The notes: generated by a model not told the origin, from the letters alone. A stretch of 64,000 bases of DNA from Alcanivorax sediminis (GCF_009601165.1 NZ_WIRE01000001.1:248001-312000); one strand, 5' to 3'. Numbered from the stretch's first letter, positions 28,121 through 38,832 are shown. Numbers and translations: made by a program.

Positions 28121-28831
28121 TCAATCAGGTACAAACACATAGCCCACACCCCAGACCGTCTGGACATAGCGAGGCTTGGAGGGGTCGTCTTCCAGCAGGC
28201 GGCGCAGGCGGGAAACCTGCACATCGATGGAGCGCTCCATGGCAGACCATTCACGACCACGGGCCAGGCTCATCAACTTGTCGCGAGTAAGCGGTTCACG
28301 GGGATTCTGCACCAGCGCCTTGAGCACAGCGAATTCACCGGTGGTCAGGCTTTGCGGATCGCCGTCGCGGGTCAGGGTGCGGTTGGCCAGATCCAGCATC
28401 CACGGGCCGAAGCTTACCTGCCCCTCCTCTTTGCTGGGCGCGCCCGGCAGCTCACGAACATGACGGCGCAGCACCGCGCGAATGCGGGCATCCAGTTCCT
28501 TGGGGTTGAACGGCTTGGGCAAATAGTCATCCGCACCAGCATCCAGCCCCTCAATCCGCTCCGCATCATCACCCTTGGCGGTCAGCATGATAATCGGCAG
28601 GCTGTTCTCCGCTTCGCGCAGCCGACGGCAGATGGACAAACCATCTTCGCCCGGCAGCATAAGATCCAGTACCATAAGTGAATAGATTTCACGGGACAGG
28701 GCTCGGTCCATTTGCTCGGCATCCGCTACCGCCTTGACGGTGTAGCCAGCCTCTTCCAGAAACCGTTGCAACAGGCTGCGCAGGCGCGCATCGTCATCCA
28801 CGACGAGAATCTTGTCTTGTTGTTCGCTCAC
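28121..28831 (-). CDS. ompR: OmpR response regulator
   Basis: 236 residues from a GTG at 28831 with GGGAGG five bases upstream, better than the longer frame from 28855. Receiver domain with acidic pocket Asp12-14, phospho-site Asp56 ('VLDLMLPGEDG'), Thr of 'IMLTAKGD' and Lys of 'YLPKPFNPKEL'. The C-terminal winged helix (about 135-236) has 'TTGEFAVLKALVQNPREPL' and 'DVQVSRLRRLLEDDP', the OmpR DNA-reading helix. Partner of the EnvZ kinase encoded downstream. Confidence 0.96.
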   Translation of the reverse strand: MSEQQDKILVVDDDARLRSLLQRFLEEAGYTVKAVADAEQMDRALSREIYSLMVLDLMLPGEDGLSICRRLREAENSLPIIMLTAKGDDAERIEGLDAGADDYLPKPFNPKELDARIRAVLRRHVRELPGAPSKEEGQVSFGPWMLDLANRTLTRDGDPQSLTTGEFAVLKALVQNPREPLTRDKLMSLARGREWSAMERSIDVQVSRLRRLLEDDPSKPRYVQTVWGVGYVFVPD

Positions 28832-29048
28832 TGGGCCTCCCGGGAATCTGCGCACTGGGCATGCAGACGCAAAGAATTAACGAAACAGAACTATTTCACG
28901 CTCTGATTTACGCATTATGCTGCGAACGTGCAAGAAATTGGCAGGACCAGATTGTTTAAAAACATTGCCAAGCCTCTCTGATCCGGCTTGACGTACCGTT
29001 ACCTGAACGGCTTTTACACTCAAGAATAAAATAGATAAGGGGTCGACC

Positions 29049-30353
29049 TTGCGCGAGCGTCTCCAACAAATTCCACCGATTCCCCGAGTCATTCTGGGCA
29101 CCGTTGCGGCCATTGTCCTGTTGGCCATATTCAAGCCCTCGGCCCCCACCCAGGATGTCAGCGAACATTCCGACCGGGTGCGTTATGTGCTTGCTGAACC
29201 CGCCGCCCGGGCTCCACAGGTGCAGCTGTTTGGCCGGGTGCAGTCCCCTCGCGCGGCCAGCCTGACTGCGGTGGTGACGGCCAACGTCTCCGAAATCCCC
29301 GTACGGGCAGGCAACCGGGTCAGCCAGGGCGACCTGATGATTCAGCTGGACGACACCGAAGCCGCGCTGGCTCGCGATCGCGCCCGTGCCAGCCGCGATG
29401 AGGCCCAGGCCCAGCTACAGACCACGCGTCTACGCTACGACAGTGACAAACAGAACCTGGTACTGGAGAAAAAACTGGCCAGCCTGGCCGCCGACAATCT
29501 GGAGCGCCTGCAATCCCTGCGTGGCAAAAACCTGGTTTCCCAGACTCAACTGGACCAGGCCGAGGAAGCCAAGGCCCGTGCCGACCTGTCGCTGGCCCAG
29601 CGCCAGCTCAGCGTCAGCGACTTCCGAAATGAACTGGCACGCATGGAAGCGCGCCTGGCAAGCGCCGAAGCCCAATTGCAGCAGGCCGAACTTGATCTCG
29701 GCCGCACCCGGGTGGAGGCTCCCTTCGACGGTACCGTGACCAATGTGGCCGTAGCCCCTGGTGAACGGGTGCGCCCCGGCGAGCCACTCATCAGCCTGTT
29801 TGCCGATACCGAGCTGGAGGTGCGTGCACAGATTCCTGATCGCCACCTGCCGGCCATCCGAAATGGCCTGATGCAAGGCGATCTCTCCGCCAGCACCCAA
29901 CTGGAAGGCCAGACCCTGGCGCTGAATCTCAAGCGCCTGGCCGGCGATGCCGTAGATGCTCGCGGCGGCATTGATGGCCTGTTCGAATTTGTGGGTGGCG
30001 TCCCCGCTGCAGCATTGGGCCGCCCGATCACCATCACCCTGACCCTGCCCAAACAGGAAAACCTGCTCGCCCTCCCTGCCACCGCCTTGCACGGTCTCAA
30101 TCGTCTCTACCGCATAGACGATGACAACCGGCTGCAGCGAGTGGATACCGAGATTGTTGGTGAATCCATGCAGGGTACGCAGTCCCTGCTACTGCTTCAC
30201 GCACCGGACCTGAAGGGCGGCGAGCGCGTGATGACGACCCAACTCCCCCAGGCCATTGTCGGTCTGCCGGTGGACCCTCAGCCGGTACCCGGCAGCAATG
30301 CCGATACCGAGCAGGAAAAGCCGCAAGACGCACCGGAGGCCAACGGTGAGTGA
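29049..30353 (+). CDS. RND efflux membrane-fusion (HlyD-type) adaptor
   Basis: 434 residues from TTG 29049 (AAGGGG upstream). N-terminal membrane helix (14-28) rather than a lipobox. Lipoyl half-motifs flank a long coiled-coil hairpin (about 110-215: 'ALARDRARASRDEAQAQL', 'LSLAQRQLSVSDFRNEL', 'AQLQQAELDLGRTRVEAPF'). Beta-barrel and membrane-proximal parts follow ('VAPGERVRPGEPLISLF'). The last 40 residues are Pro/Glu/Asp-rich and disordered. It links the RND pump encoded downstream to an outer-membrane channel; no channel gene is next to it, so it probably borrows a TolC-like protein. Confidence 0.93.
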   Translation: MRERLQQIPPIPRVILGTVAAIVLLAIFKPSAPTQDVSEHSDRVRYVLAEPAARAPQVQLFGRVQSPRAASLTAVVTANVSEIPVRAGNRVSQGDLMIQLDDTEAALARDRARASRDEAQAQLQTTRLRYDSDKQNLVLEKKLASLAADNLERLQSLRGKNLVSQTQLDQAEEAKARADLSLAQRQLSVSDFRNELARMEARLASAEAQLQQAELDLGRTRVEAPFDGTVTNVAVAPGERVRPGEPLISLFADTELEVRAQIPDRHLPAIRNGLMQGDLSASTQLEGQTLALNLKRLAGDAVDARGGIDGLFEFVGGVPAAALGRPITITLTLPKQENLLALPATALHGLNRLYRIDDDNRLQRVDTEIVGESMQGTQSLLLLHAPDLKGGERVMTTQLPQAIVGLPVDPQPVPGSNADTEQEKPQDAPEANGE

Positions 30354-33300
30354 GCCTCGGGGCCTGATCGCCAGCTTCACCGGCCACAAGGTCGCCGCCA
30401 ATCTGCTGATGCTGCTGATGCTGATGCTGGGGCTGCTCGGCCTCTCCCGGCTCAACACCCAGATGTTTCCGAATTTCGAATTCGATTACGTCACCGTCAC
30501 GATTCCCTGGCGCGGCGCCAGCCCGGAGGATGTGCAGCGCTCCATCACCATCCCGGTGGAGCAGGCCATCAAGACCCTGCCCAACACCAAGAAACTGATC
30601 GCCCGCTCACAGCAGGGCGCGGCGGCCTTCTTTATTGAGCTGGAAGCCGGCTCTGACCTCGGCCTCGCCCTGGATGAGGTGCGCCAGCGCATCGACTCCA
30701 TCCGCAACCTGCCCCAGGATGCGGAGCGCCCGGTGATTCAGAAAATCACTCGCTATTCGCTGGTCACCAGCATCCTGCTGACCTCCCGGGAAGGGAACCT
30801 GGAAGAACTGCGTCACCTGGCCCGGCAACTGGAACACGAATTACTGGCTCTGGGCGTTGGGAAAGTGGAATTTGCCGGCATGCCGGAAGAGGAAATGGCC
30901 ATTCAGGTGCCCGCCGGCACCCTTCACGATCTGCGAATGACGTTGGGCGATATCGCCAACCGGGTACGCAGCTTCAGCCAGGACACCCCTGCGGGCACCG
31001 TCGGGCGTGATGATGCCGCCAAACAGCTTCGCGCCCTGGGGCAGCGCCGTGATGAGCGGGCCTTTGCCGAACTACCGTTGATCACCACCGCCGATGGCCA
31101 GCAACTCACGCTGGGTGACGTGGCCATCATCGAGCGCCGCCCCCGCGATGACCAGGCCACCCTCACCTGGCAGGGTAGTCCCGCCATTGAGCTGCAAGCC
31201 ATGCGCGGTGAAGACGACGACATGCTGGAGCTGGCCGACAAGATTCTCACCTGGGGCGCGCAACGCCAGGCCACCCTGCCGGAAGGGGTAACCCTGACCT
31301 TCCATTCCCAGGCCTGGAAGCTGGTGCAGGACCGTATTTCCACTTTGCTGTGGAACGGCATCTCCGGTCTGGTTCTGGTCATTTTAACTCTCTACTTCTT
31401 TCTCAACGCCCGGGTCGCCTGGTGGGTCACCGTGGGTATCCCGGTGTCCTTCATGGCCACCCTTGGCCTGCTGTGGTTCTTTGGCGGCACCATCAACATG
31501 ATCAGCCTGTTCGGCCTGATTCTGGCGCTGGGCCTGATTGTGGACGACGCCATTGTGGTCGGTGAGGACACGCTGACGCACCTGCAACAGGGCGAATCCG
31601 CCCACCGCGCAGCCCTGGGCGGCGCCCGGCGCATGTTCTGGCCGGTGGTGGCCTCTTCTACTACGACCATTGCCGCCTTCCTGCCGCTGGGCATGATGAG
31701 CGGCGCCATGGGCAAGATTGCCTTCGATATTCCCTTCGTGATGATCTGTGTGATTCTCGCCTCGCTGATGGAGTGCTTCCTGGTGCTGCCAGGCCATCTG
31801 CATCACAGCTTCCGGGGCCTGCAGATAAAGAGCAGTGGTCTGCGCCAACGCATTGATGAGGGATTCAACCGGTTACGGGACGAAAAATTCCGCCCCCTGG
31901 TGCAATGGTCTGTGGACCATCGGCACCTGGTGAGCGTCTCTGCTATTTGTGCTTTTGTACTGGCACTCAGCCTGGTCGCCACCGGCTGGCTCAAGTTCAC
32001 CTTCTTCCCGCCGGTGGACAGCGACCAGATCCGTGCCATTGCCGAGTTCACCTCCGGCACCGATCAGGCACAGGTAGATCACTTTCTCGACCACCTGGAG
32101 GACACCCTCTACCGCACCGATGAAGAATTGGGCGGCCACCTGGTACAGACCACCATCATGCATCACGGCGCTGCGGCCGGCTTCCCCAGTCCCGGGGGCC
32201 GTCAGGACAAAAGCGGCGATGAATACGGCACCTTGATGGTTGAGGTCTATATTGGTTCCGACCGGGAAATCAGCAACGACGAGCTGATCCAGGCATGGCG
32301 GGAAAAGATCCAGCTGCCTGCCGGTCTTGAACAGCTGACTATCGCCCAGCCTGAAGCGGGCCCGCCGGGCAAGCCCATCGAGGTCAAACTCACCGGCAGC
32401 GAAGCAGGCACGCTCAAGGAAGCCTCACTGGATCTGCAAGAGCGGCTGCGCAAGTTTACCGGCGTCAGCAATGTGGATGACGACCTGCCCTACGGCAAGG
32501 AACAGCTCACCTTTCAGCTCACTCCCCAGGGGCGGGCGCTGGGTCTGTCTCTCAATGATGTGGCCAGCCAGCTGCGCTCCGCTTTCGACGGCAACCTGGC
32601 CCAGATGTACAACGAGGAAGACGACGAAGTGGAGGTACGGGTGATGCTCCCCGACCAGGAGCGACGTCGTTTCAGCGCTATCGAGCGGCTCCCTGTCATC
32701 ACACCGCTAGGGGAAGCTATCCCGCTGCGGGACGTGGTCCACTTTGAGGCTCGCAAGGGGGTGGATTTACTACGTCGGGTCAACGGTGAGCTGGCTGTCA
32801 CCGTCTATGCCGATCTGGATCCGGAACAGGGGAATGCCAACGCCATCATCGCGGCCCTCAAGGAAAACACCTTGCCACAGCTGCAGGCCCGCTATGGCGT
32901 CGGTGTCGGCTATGAAGGCAAGCTGCAGGAACAGGCTGACAACCTTCGCGACATGGCCACCGGTGCGCTGCTCGGACTTGCGATCATTTATATTGTGCTT
33001 GCCTGGGTGTTCAGCTCCTACTCCTGGCCGCTGGCGATCATGACTGCCATCTTCTTCGGACTCACAGGCGCGGTCATTGGGCACCTGTTCACCGCCCCCT
33101 TTGGCATCAAGTTTTCCATGTTCTCTGCCATGGGCCTGTTTGGTTTGTCCGGCATCATCGTCAACGATTCCATCGTGCTGGTGAGCTTCTACAAACAACT
33201 GGTCGCCGACGGCATGGACCGTTTCGAGGCCATTGTGGAGGCCTGCGTACGGCGCCTGCGTGCGGTATTGCTGACCTCCATCACCACCATTGCCGGGCTG

Positions 33301-33954
33301 ACACCGATCCTGTTCGAAACCTCGCTGCAGGCTCAATTCCTCAAGCCCATGGCGGTCAGCCTGGTGTTCGGTCTGTTCTTTGGCACCAGCCTGATCCTGC
33401 TGGTAGTACCAGCCATGCTGATGATCATCGAAGAGCAGCGCGATCGTTTCCGGCATCTGGGCCACCTGCTCACGGTGGACAACTGGGGCAACCTGGCCCG
33501 CAGCCTGTGGCGCTTCGATCCACAACATTATCGCCAGCAACCCGGACCGGAAGGACTCGGCGGACACCTGTGGTGGGTCATGATTCTGGGCCCCTTGCTG
33601 CTGATCAAACTGTTCGGCCTGCTGCCAGCCCTGATCGGAGCGGCCCAAGCCGGCCACCTGCTGGTAGCGATTCCCGCCGGGGCGGCTTGGCTGGCAATGA
33701 CCGGCTTCGGCGGCCTGTTCCTGTGGCAGCTGTTCAAGCGCAAACGCAGCGCCCCCTCCAGCGCTGGCCGCTGGCTGCTATTGACCGGCGCAGGCGGCCT
33801 GCTGATCGCGTTCCTGGCCCCCTTTGCGGGCGAACCCGGCACCACTCTGGCCCAGCCGTTCTGGGCCCTGGCCCGCAGCACCCTGTGGTACGCGCTGATC
33901 ATGCTACCGCTGCTGTTCTGGTCCCGGCGCAGCGCCAGTACGCTGACGAGATAG
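30346..33954 (+). CDS. RND efflux pump inner-membrane permease with C-terminal extension
   Basis: 1,202 residues from GTG 30346, preceded by GGAGG and overlapping the adaptor gene by 8 bases, so translation is coupled. Standard AcrB-like halves: TM1 'ANLLMLLMLMLGLLGL', porter domains, and motif-rich TM4 'GLILALGLIVDDAIVVGED' with the two Asp of the proton relay. Second half has 'GLFGLSGIIVNDSIVLV', where the matching helix carries Asn-Asp. After TM12 (about residue 1030) there are some 170 extra residues with four hydrophobic segments ('HLWWVMILGPLLLIKLFGLL', 'LLVAIPAGAAWLAM', 'WLLLTGAGGLLIAFLAP', 'LWYALIMLPLLFW'), which typical pumps of about 1,030-1,050 residues lack. Substrate unknown. Confidence 0.93.
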   Translation: MSEPRGLIASFTGHKVAANLLMLLMLMLGLLGLSRLNTQMFPNFEFDYVTVTIPWRGASPEDVQRSITIPVEQAIKTLPNTKKLIARSQQGAAAFFIELEAGSDLGLALDEVRQRIDSIRNLPQDAERPVIQKITRYSLVTSILLTSREGNLEELRHLARQLEHELLALGVGKVEFAGMPEEEMAIQVPAGTLHDLRMTLGDIANRVRSFSQDTPAGTVGRDDAAKQLRALGQRRDERAFAELPLITTADGQQLTLGDVAIIERRPRDDQATLTWQGSPAIELQAMRGEDDDMLELADKILTWGAQRQATLPEGVTLTFHSQAWKLVQDRISTLLWNGISGLVLVILTLYFFLNARVAWWVTVGIPVSFMATLGLLWFFGGTINMISLFGLILALGLIVDDAIVVGEDTLTHLQQGESAHRAALGGARRMFWPVVASSTTTIAAFLPLGMMSGAMGKIAFDIPFVMICVILASLMECFLVLPGHLHHSFRGLQIKSSGLRQRIDEGFNRLRDEKFRPLVQWSVDHRHLVSVSAICAFVLALSLVATGWLKFTFFPPVDSDQIRAIAEFTSGTDQAQVDHFLDHLEDTLYRTDEELGGHLVQTTIMHHGAAAGFPSPGGRQDKSGDEYGTLMVEVYIGSDREISNDELIQAWREKIQLPAGLEQLTIAQPEAGPPGKPIEVKLTGSEAGTLKEASLDLQERLRKFTGVSNVDDDLPYGKEQLTFQLTPQGRALGLSLNDVASQLRSAFDGNLAQMYNEEDDEVEVRVMLPDQERRRFSAIERLPVITPLGEAIPLRDVVHFEARKGVDLLRRVNGELAVTVYADLDPEQGNANAIIAALKENTLPQLQARYGVGVGYEGKLQEQADNLRDMATGALLGLAIIYIVLAWVFSSYSWPLAIMTAIFFGLTGAVIGHLFTAPFGIKFSMFSAMGLFGLSGIIVNDSIVLVSFYKQLVADGMDRFEAIVEACVRRLRAVLLTSITTIAGLTPILFETSLQAQFLKPMAVSLVFGLFFGTSLILLVVPAMLMIIEEQRDRFRHLGHLLTVDNWGNLARSLWRFDPQHYRQQPGPEGLGGHLWWVMILGPLLLIKLFGLLPALIGAAQAGHLLVAIPAGAAWLAMTGFGGLFLWQLFKRKRSAPSSAGRWLLLTGAGGLLIAFLAPFAGEPGTTLAQPFWALARSTLWYALIMLPLLFWSRRSASTLTR

Positions 33955-34162
33955 GCCCGGGCAGCACGCCTCAAGCAGCAACACCTTGAGCCCGGGACGT
34001 GCAGCTGCCTGAAGCGACATTTTACGTCACAATGTATGCCACAATTCGACAGATTACCTGCTCCCGAACAGCTGATATGATGCTGAATTGATCGCATAAC
34101 ATAACGACAAAGATAACAAGACAGGCCACCGCATCGGGATGGCCCGGTTTCAGGAGAGCAAG

Positions 34163-34525
34163 ATGGCAAAAATCCTCGTAGTGGATGATTCCCCGACGCA
34201 ACTCACCAACCTGGTCAAGATTGTCGAAAGCCAGGGGCACAGCGTCGTCACGGCCACCAATGGCATGGAAGGCGTGGACAAAGCGCGTGAGGAACAACCT
34301 GATCTGATCCTGATGGATGTGGTCATGCCGGAACTGAACGGCTTCCAGGCAACCCGCAAGATCACCCGCGACCCCAGCACCGAGAAGATTCCGGTCATTC
34401 TGGTCACCACCAAAGACCAGGAAACCGACAAGGTGTGGGGCGAGCGCCAGGGCGCCTTTGGCTACGTGGTCAAGCCGCCGGTGGAAGCGGAGCTGGTGGC
34501 CATGATCAACAAGGCGCTGGGCTAA
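34163..34525 (+). CDS. PilH/PilG-like single-domain response regulator
   Basis: 120 residues from ATG 34163 (AGGAG nine bases upstream), a stand-alone receiver domain. Acidic pair in 'VVDDSP', phospho-acceptor Asp52 in 'ILMDVVMPELNGFQ', conserved Thr/Lys in 'VTTKDQETD' and 'VVKPPVEAEL'. Closest in style to PilH of the Pil-Chp twitching system: 'DDSPTQLTNL' and 'QETDKVWGERQGAFGYVVKP' are PilH-like. Here it is alone, without the other pil-chp genes, and followed by its own terminator. Likely controls type IV pilus retraction or another chemotaxis-like output. Confidence 0.85.
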   Translation: MAKILVVDDSPTQLTNLVKIVESQGHSVVTATNGMEGVDKAREEQPDLILMDVVMPELNGFQATRKITRDPSTEKIPVILVTTKDQETDKVWGERQGAFGYVVKPPVEAELVAMINKALG

Positions 34526-34578
34526 GCTCCGGCGGCGCCCCAATCCAAGCCACAGCAGCTTTTACAAGTCAATCTGTT

Positions 34579-34622
34579 AACGACCGGCATCATTCCCTAT
34601 GATTCCGGTCGTTTTCGTTTTT
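34579..34622 (+). terminator. Terminator of the PilH-like gene
   Basis: AACGACCGG (34579-34587) pairs with CCGGTCGTT (34605-34613), then TTTCGTTTTTAT. Confidence 0.88.
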
Positions 34623-34669
34623 ATACACCGGTGACCCGCTTGGCACAGGTGTGCATATCAGGGAATCTC

Positions 34670-37030
34670 ATGCGTAGTATTGAACAGATCATCGCCGAAG
34701 AAATCGGCTGCCAGGTACAACAGGTCAACGCCGCCGTGGGGTTGCTGGACGAAGGTTCTACCGTCCCCTTTATTGCCCGTTACCGGAAAGAGGTCACCGG
34801 CGGACTGGATGACACCCAGCTGCGTAACCTGGAAGAACGGCTGCGCTACCTGCGGGAAATGGAAGAGCGCCGCGAAGCCATCCTGAAAAGCATCGCCGAG
34901 CAGGAAAAGCTCACCCCGGAGCTGGAAAAGGCCATCAAAGCCGCGGACACCAAAACCCGCCTGGAAGATCTCTACCTGCCCTACAAACCCAAGCGCCGCA
35001 CCCGTGCCCAGATTGCCCGGGAAGCGGGCCTGGAGCCGTTGGCTGACAGCCTGCTGAATGATCCGACACAGGATCCGGATGCCCTGGCTGGCGGCTACCT
35101 GAACGAAGAACACAAGATCGCGACCGCCAAGGATGCCCTGGACGGCGCCAAACAAATCCTCATGGAGCGCTTCGCCGAAGATGCCGAACTGCTCACCCGG
35201 CTGCGCACCTACCTGTGGGACAAGGCCCAGATCCAGGCCAAGGTGGCCGACGGCAAGGAAAAGGACGGCGCCAAGTTCAGCGACTACTTCGATCACAGCG
35301 AAGCCCTGAAAGACATCCCCAGCCACCGTGCACTGGCCCTGTTCCGTGGCCGTAACGAAGGCATCCTGCACGTTTCCATGGTGCTGCCGGAGGAGCTGGA
35401 AACCGCCATCCCGCACCCGTGTGAAGGCATGGTCACCGCCGTCTCCGGCTGGAGCCATCAGGGCCGCGCCGCCGATGACTGGCTCAAGGAAGTGATGCGC
35501 TGGACCTGGAAGATCAAACTCAACACCCACCTGGAAACCGAACTGCTTGGCCGCGTACGCGAGCTGGGCGAAGAGGAGGCCATCCAGGTATTCGCCCGTA
35601 ACCTGAAGAGCCTGCTGATGGCCTCCCCGGCCGGTCCGAAGTGCACCATGGGGCTCGACCCGGGCCTGCGTACCGGGGTGAAAGTGGTCGTGGTGGACCC
35701 CACTGGCAAGCTGCTGGAACACACCACTATCTATCCGCATCAGCCCAAGAATCAGTGGGACCAGTCCCTGTCCGTGCTCGCCGCGCTGTGCATGAAGCAC
35801 AAGGTGGAACTGATCGCCATCGGTAACGGTACCGCCAGCCGCGAAACCGACAAACTGGCCGGTGAAGTGGTCAAGGCCAGCAAGGGCAATATCCAGAAGA
35901 TCATGGTCTCTGAAGCCGGCGCTTCGGTGTACTCCGCTTCCGAACTGGCCGCCCGGGAATTCCCCGAGCTGGACGTGTCCTTCCGTGGCGCCGTCTCCAT
36001 TGCCCGCCGTCTGCAGGATCCGCTGGCCGAACTGGTGAAGATCGACCCGAAAGCCATTGGTGTGGGCCAGTACCAGCACGACGTAAGCCAGGTGAAGCTC
36101 TCCCGCTCCCTGGATGCGGTGGTGGAAGACTGTGTGAACTCCGTGGGCGTCGATGTGAACACCGCGAGCGCTCCGCTGCTGGCGCGCATTGCTGGCCTTA
36201 ACAGCACCATTGCCGGCAACATCGTCACCTTCCGCGAGAAGAACGGCGCCTTCGGCAGCCGTAATGACCTCAAGCTGGTGCCGCGACTGGGTGACAAGAC
36301 CTTCGAACAGGCCGCCGGCTTCCTGCGCATCATGAATGGCGCCAACCCGCTGGACGGCTCTTCAGTCCACCCGGAAGCCTATCCGGTGGTGGAAAAAATT
36401 GCCGAAAAACACAGCCGCCCGCTCAAGGAAGTGATCGGCGATGTCTCCTTCCTGAAGAAGGTGAATGCCTCCGAGTTTACCGATGACAACTTCGGTCTGC
36501 CCACGGTCACCGACATCCTCAGCGAGCTGGAAAAACCGGGCCGAGATCCGCGCCCGGAGTTCAAGGCAGCGGTATTCAAGGAGGGGGTAGAGACCCTCAA
36601 GGACCTTAAGCCCTCCATGATTCTGGAAGGCACCGTCACCAACGTGACCAACTTCGGCGCCTTTGTGGATATCGGCGTTCACCAGGATGGCCTGGTGCAC
36701 GTATCCGCCCTGTCTGACAAGTTCGTGGAAGACCCGCACACCGTGGTCAAGCCCGGCGACATCGTCAAGGTGAAGGTGCTGGAAGTGGATCTGGACCGCA
36801 AGCGCATCAGCCTGACCATGCGCATGGACGACCAGCCAGTGGAAAAGGGCGCCGCGCCCGCCGGTCGCCCCGGTGCCGCAGCCCGCAGGGGCAACAGTGC
36901 GCCCCGTGGCGGACAACGCCAGGCCGGCAACCGTCAAGCCGGTGGCCAGCCACAGAATGCGGGGGGCACGTTTGCGGACCTGTTCGCCAAAGCCAAGGAA
37001 GACCAGAAGAAAGGCAAAAAACGCCTGTAA
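34670..37030 (+). CDS. tex: Tex RNA-binding transcription accessory protein
   Basis: 786 residues from ATG 34670 (CAGGGA upstream), rather than the longer frame from 34631. Domains in family order: N-terminal helical part, YqgF-like nuclease fold ('[19 protein letters not shown]'), helix-hairpin-helix ('[20 protein letters not shown]'), and a C-terminal S1 RNA-binding domain ('[20 protein letters not shown]'). After S1 there is an Ala/Gly/Arg/Gln-rich tail ending in basic residues. Tex is the bacterial Spt6 relative; it binds RNA and RNA polymerase and affects toxin, virulence and stress genes. Terminator of the pilH-like gene lies between. Confidence 0.97.
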   Translation: MRSIEQIIAEEIGCQVQQVNAAVGLLDEGSTVPFIARYRKEVTGGLDDTQLRNLEERLRYLREMEERREAILKSIAEQEKLTPELEKAIKAADTKTRLEDLYLPYKPKRRTRAQIAREAGLEPLADSLLNDPTQDPDALAGGYLNEEHKIATAKDALDGAKQILMERFAEDAELLTRLRTYLWDKAQIQAKVADGKEKDGAKFSDYFDHSEALKDIPSHRALALFRGRNEGILHVSMVLPEELETAIPHPCEGMVTAVSGWSHQGRAADDWLKEVMRWTWKIKLNTHLETELLGRVRELGEEEAIQVFARNLKSLLMASPAGPKCTMGLDPGLRTGVKVVVVDPTGKLLEHTTIYPHQPKNQWDQSLSVLAALCMKHKVELIAIGNGTASRETDKLAGEVVKASKGNIQKIMVSEAGASVYSASELAAREFPELDVSFRGAVSIARRLQDPLAELVKIDPKAIGVGQYQHDVSQVKLSRSLDAVVEDCVNSVGVDVNTASAPLLARIAGLNSTIAGNIVTFREKNGAFGSRNDLKLVPRLGDKTFEQAAGFLRIMNGANPLDGSSVHPEAYPVVEKIAEKHSRPLKEVIGDVSFLKKVNASEFTDDNFGLPTVTDILSELEKPGRDPRPEFKAAVFKEGVETLKDLKPSMILEGTVTNVTNFGAFVDIGVHQDGLVHVSALSDKFVEDPHTVVKPGDIVKVKVLEVDLDRKRISLTMRMDDQPVEKGAAPAGRPGAAARRGNSAPRGGQRQAGNRQAGGQPQNAGGTFADLFAKAKEDQKKGKKRL

Positions 37031-37144
37031 CATGGCTGGGGCAAGCGCGGCTGACTTCTCACGGTCACCCGCTTGCCCCATGATTGTCGGATTACCGTCA
37101 CACCCGTCGCCGAACGACTCCGGCGGCCTGGACCGGGCCCTACC

Positions 37145-38707
37145 ATGAAAGATCTGGAACAGCGTATCCATGCCCTGCTTGATTCCGATGCCGCCGCCAC
37201 GCTGGCCGGTATCCGTCGCGGCATCGAGAAGGAAAGCCTGCGCATCACCACCGATGGCACCCTGGCGCAGACACCCCATCCCAAGGCCCTCGGCTCGGCC
37301 CTGACGCACCCCTATATCACCACGGATTATTCCGAAGCCCTGCTGGAATTCATTACCCCGGCCACCACCGAAGTGCACAAGCCGCTGGCGTTTCTGGAAC
37401 AGCTGCATCGCTATGTCTACAGCCACATCGGCGATGAAGTGCTGTGGGTGAACTCCATGCCCTGCATGATCAGCCAGGACAGCGATGTGCCGGTGGCCCA
37501 GTACGGCAGCTCCAATGTGGGCCGCATGAAGACCATCTACCGGGAAGGGCTGGGTCACCGCTATGGCCGCAAAATGCAGACCATTGCCGGCATTCATTAC
37601 AACTTTTCCTACCCGGAAGAGTTCTGGAAGCTGAACCAGCTACTGGAGAAGGATAATTCGCCGCTGCAGGATTACATCTCCCGCCGCTACTTTGACCTGA
37701 CCCGCAATTTCCAGCGCTATTCCTGGCTGCTGGTGTACCTGTTCGGTGCGTCGCCTGCCCTGTGCAAATCATTCCTGGCCGGCCGCGAGCATCAGCTGGA
37801 TACCTTCGATCACACCCTCTACAAGCCGCATGCCACCAGCCTGCGCATGAGCGATCTTGGCTACCAGAACAATGCCCAGTCGTCCCTGGCCATCAGCTAC
37901 AACAATCTGGACGAGTACGTCGAGACGCTGACACACGCCATCAAGACGCCGGAAGCCGCCTACGAAAAAATTGGTGTGAAAGATGCGGCAGGCAACTATC
38001 AGCAACTCAATGCCAACATCCTGCAGATTGAGAACGAGTACTACTCTTCCATTCGCCCCAAACGCACCATCAACTCGGGCGAACGTCCCACCACCGCTTT
38101 GCAGAAACGCGGGGTGGAATACATCGAGATACGCGCACTCGATCTGAACCCGTTCGAGCCCGTGGGCATCAACCAGCAGGAGATCCGTTTTCTCGATCTT
38201 TTTGCTACCTATTGCCTGCTGATGGAATCACCGCTGCTGGAAAAATGCGATCTGATCGCCAGCAAGACCAACCTGCAGAAAGTGGTCTACGAAGGCCGGG
38301 ACACCAGCATTGCGCTGTGCCGCTGGGGCAAGTCCGTCACCCTCAAGGATTGGGCCAGCGAAAAACTGGAGCAGATGAAGCCCATCGCCGAACTGTTCGA
38401 TCGCGCCCACGGCGGCAACGACTATGCTGATGCCCTGTCCCGTCAGCAGGAAAAAGTGTGCACACCGGACGCGACGCCATCGGCGCGGATTCTGGAAAAA
38501 CTGGAAGGACGCAAGCAGAGCTTCTTCCAGTTCGCCATGAACCAGGCCCTGGCGCACCGGGATCATTTCCTGTCCCGTCAGCGCTGTGACGAGACCAACG
38601 CGAAACTGGAGCAACTGGCCGCCACCAGCCTGGCAGACCAGCAGGCCTGGGAGCAGACTGAGCAGCAGTCTTTCAGCGATTACCTGGCAGATTATTTCCG
38701 GGACTGA
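37145..38707 (+). CDS. gshA: Glutamate-cysteine ligase
   Basis: 520 residues from ATG 37145; the ribosome site is weak, but upstream residues of the open frame are unlike the family. Proteobacterial GshA type: 'GIRRGIEKESLRIT' (ATP-grasp-like Glu ligands), 'DYSEALLEFITP', 'SMPCMI', 'YGRKMQTIAGIHYNFSYPE' and 'YIEIRALDLNPFEPVGI'. It makes gamma-glutamylcysteine from Glu, Cys and ATP, the first and limiting step of glutathione. gshB is not in the window. Sits 114 bases after tex, with which it may be co-transcribed. Confidence 0.96.
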   Translation: MKDLEQRIHALLDSDAAATLAGIRRGIEKESLRITTDGTLAQTPHPKALGSALTHPYITTDYSEALLEFITPATTEVHKPLAFLEQLHRYVYSHIGDEVLWVNSMPCMISQDSDVPVAQYGSSNVGRMKTIYREGLGHRYGRKMQTIAGIHYNFSYPEEFWKLNQLLEKDNSPLQDYISRRYFDLTRNFQRYSWLLVYLFGASPALCKSFLAGREHQLDTFDHTLYKPHATSLRMSDLGYQNNAQSSLAISYNNLDEYVETLTHAIKTPEAAYEKIGVKDAAGNYQQLNANILQIENEYYSSIRPKRTINSGERPTTALQKRGVEYIEIRALDLNPFEPVGINQQEIRFLDLFATYCLLMESPLLEKCDLIASKTNLQKVVYEGRDTSIALCRWGKSVTLKDWASEKLEQMKPIAELFDRAHGGNDYADALSRQQEKVCTPDATPSARILEKLEGRKQSFFQFAMNQALAHRDHFLSRQRCDETNAKLEQLAATSLADQQAWEQTEQQSFSDYLADYFRD

Positions 38708-38714
38708 AAGCATC

Positions 38715-38760
38715 CAGAGAAGAGGTTCGAGAGGCGAGTTTCTGAACTCGTTACTCGAGA
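38715..38760. repeat. Dispersed palindromic element, degenerate copy B
   Basis: AACTCGTTACTCG is shared with the right arm of copy C, and GGCGAGTTTC with the left arm. It follows the gshA stop. Confidence 0.45.
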
Positions 38761-38806
38761 CTGACTACCGCGCTCGGGCCTGGATCAATTGCAGGGATAA
38801 CCCAAA

Positions 38807-38832
38807 GGCCGCAGGGAGCTCCCTCAGCGGCC
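38807..38832. other. Strong hairpin downstream of gshA
   Basis: GGCCGC-AGGGAG-CTCCCT-CA-GCGGCC is a nearly perfect 26-base inverted repeat. No T run follows, so it is a transcript-stabilising hairpin or weak terminator rather than a classical one. Confidence 0.5.

Noticed and set aside
33961-34002. Terminator after the RND pump gene
   Set aside because: Inverted repeat CCCGGGC...GCCCGGG is broken by an 8-base insert and has no T run.
34658-36079. 473-codon minus-strand ORF over tex
   Set aside because: Shadow of tex, which has all expected domains.
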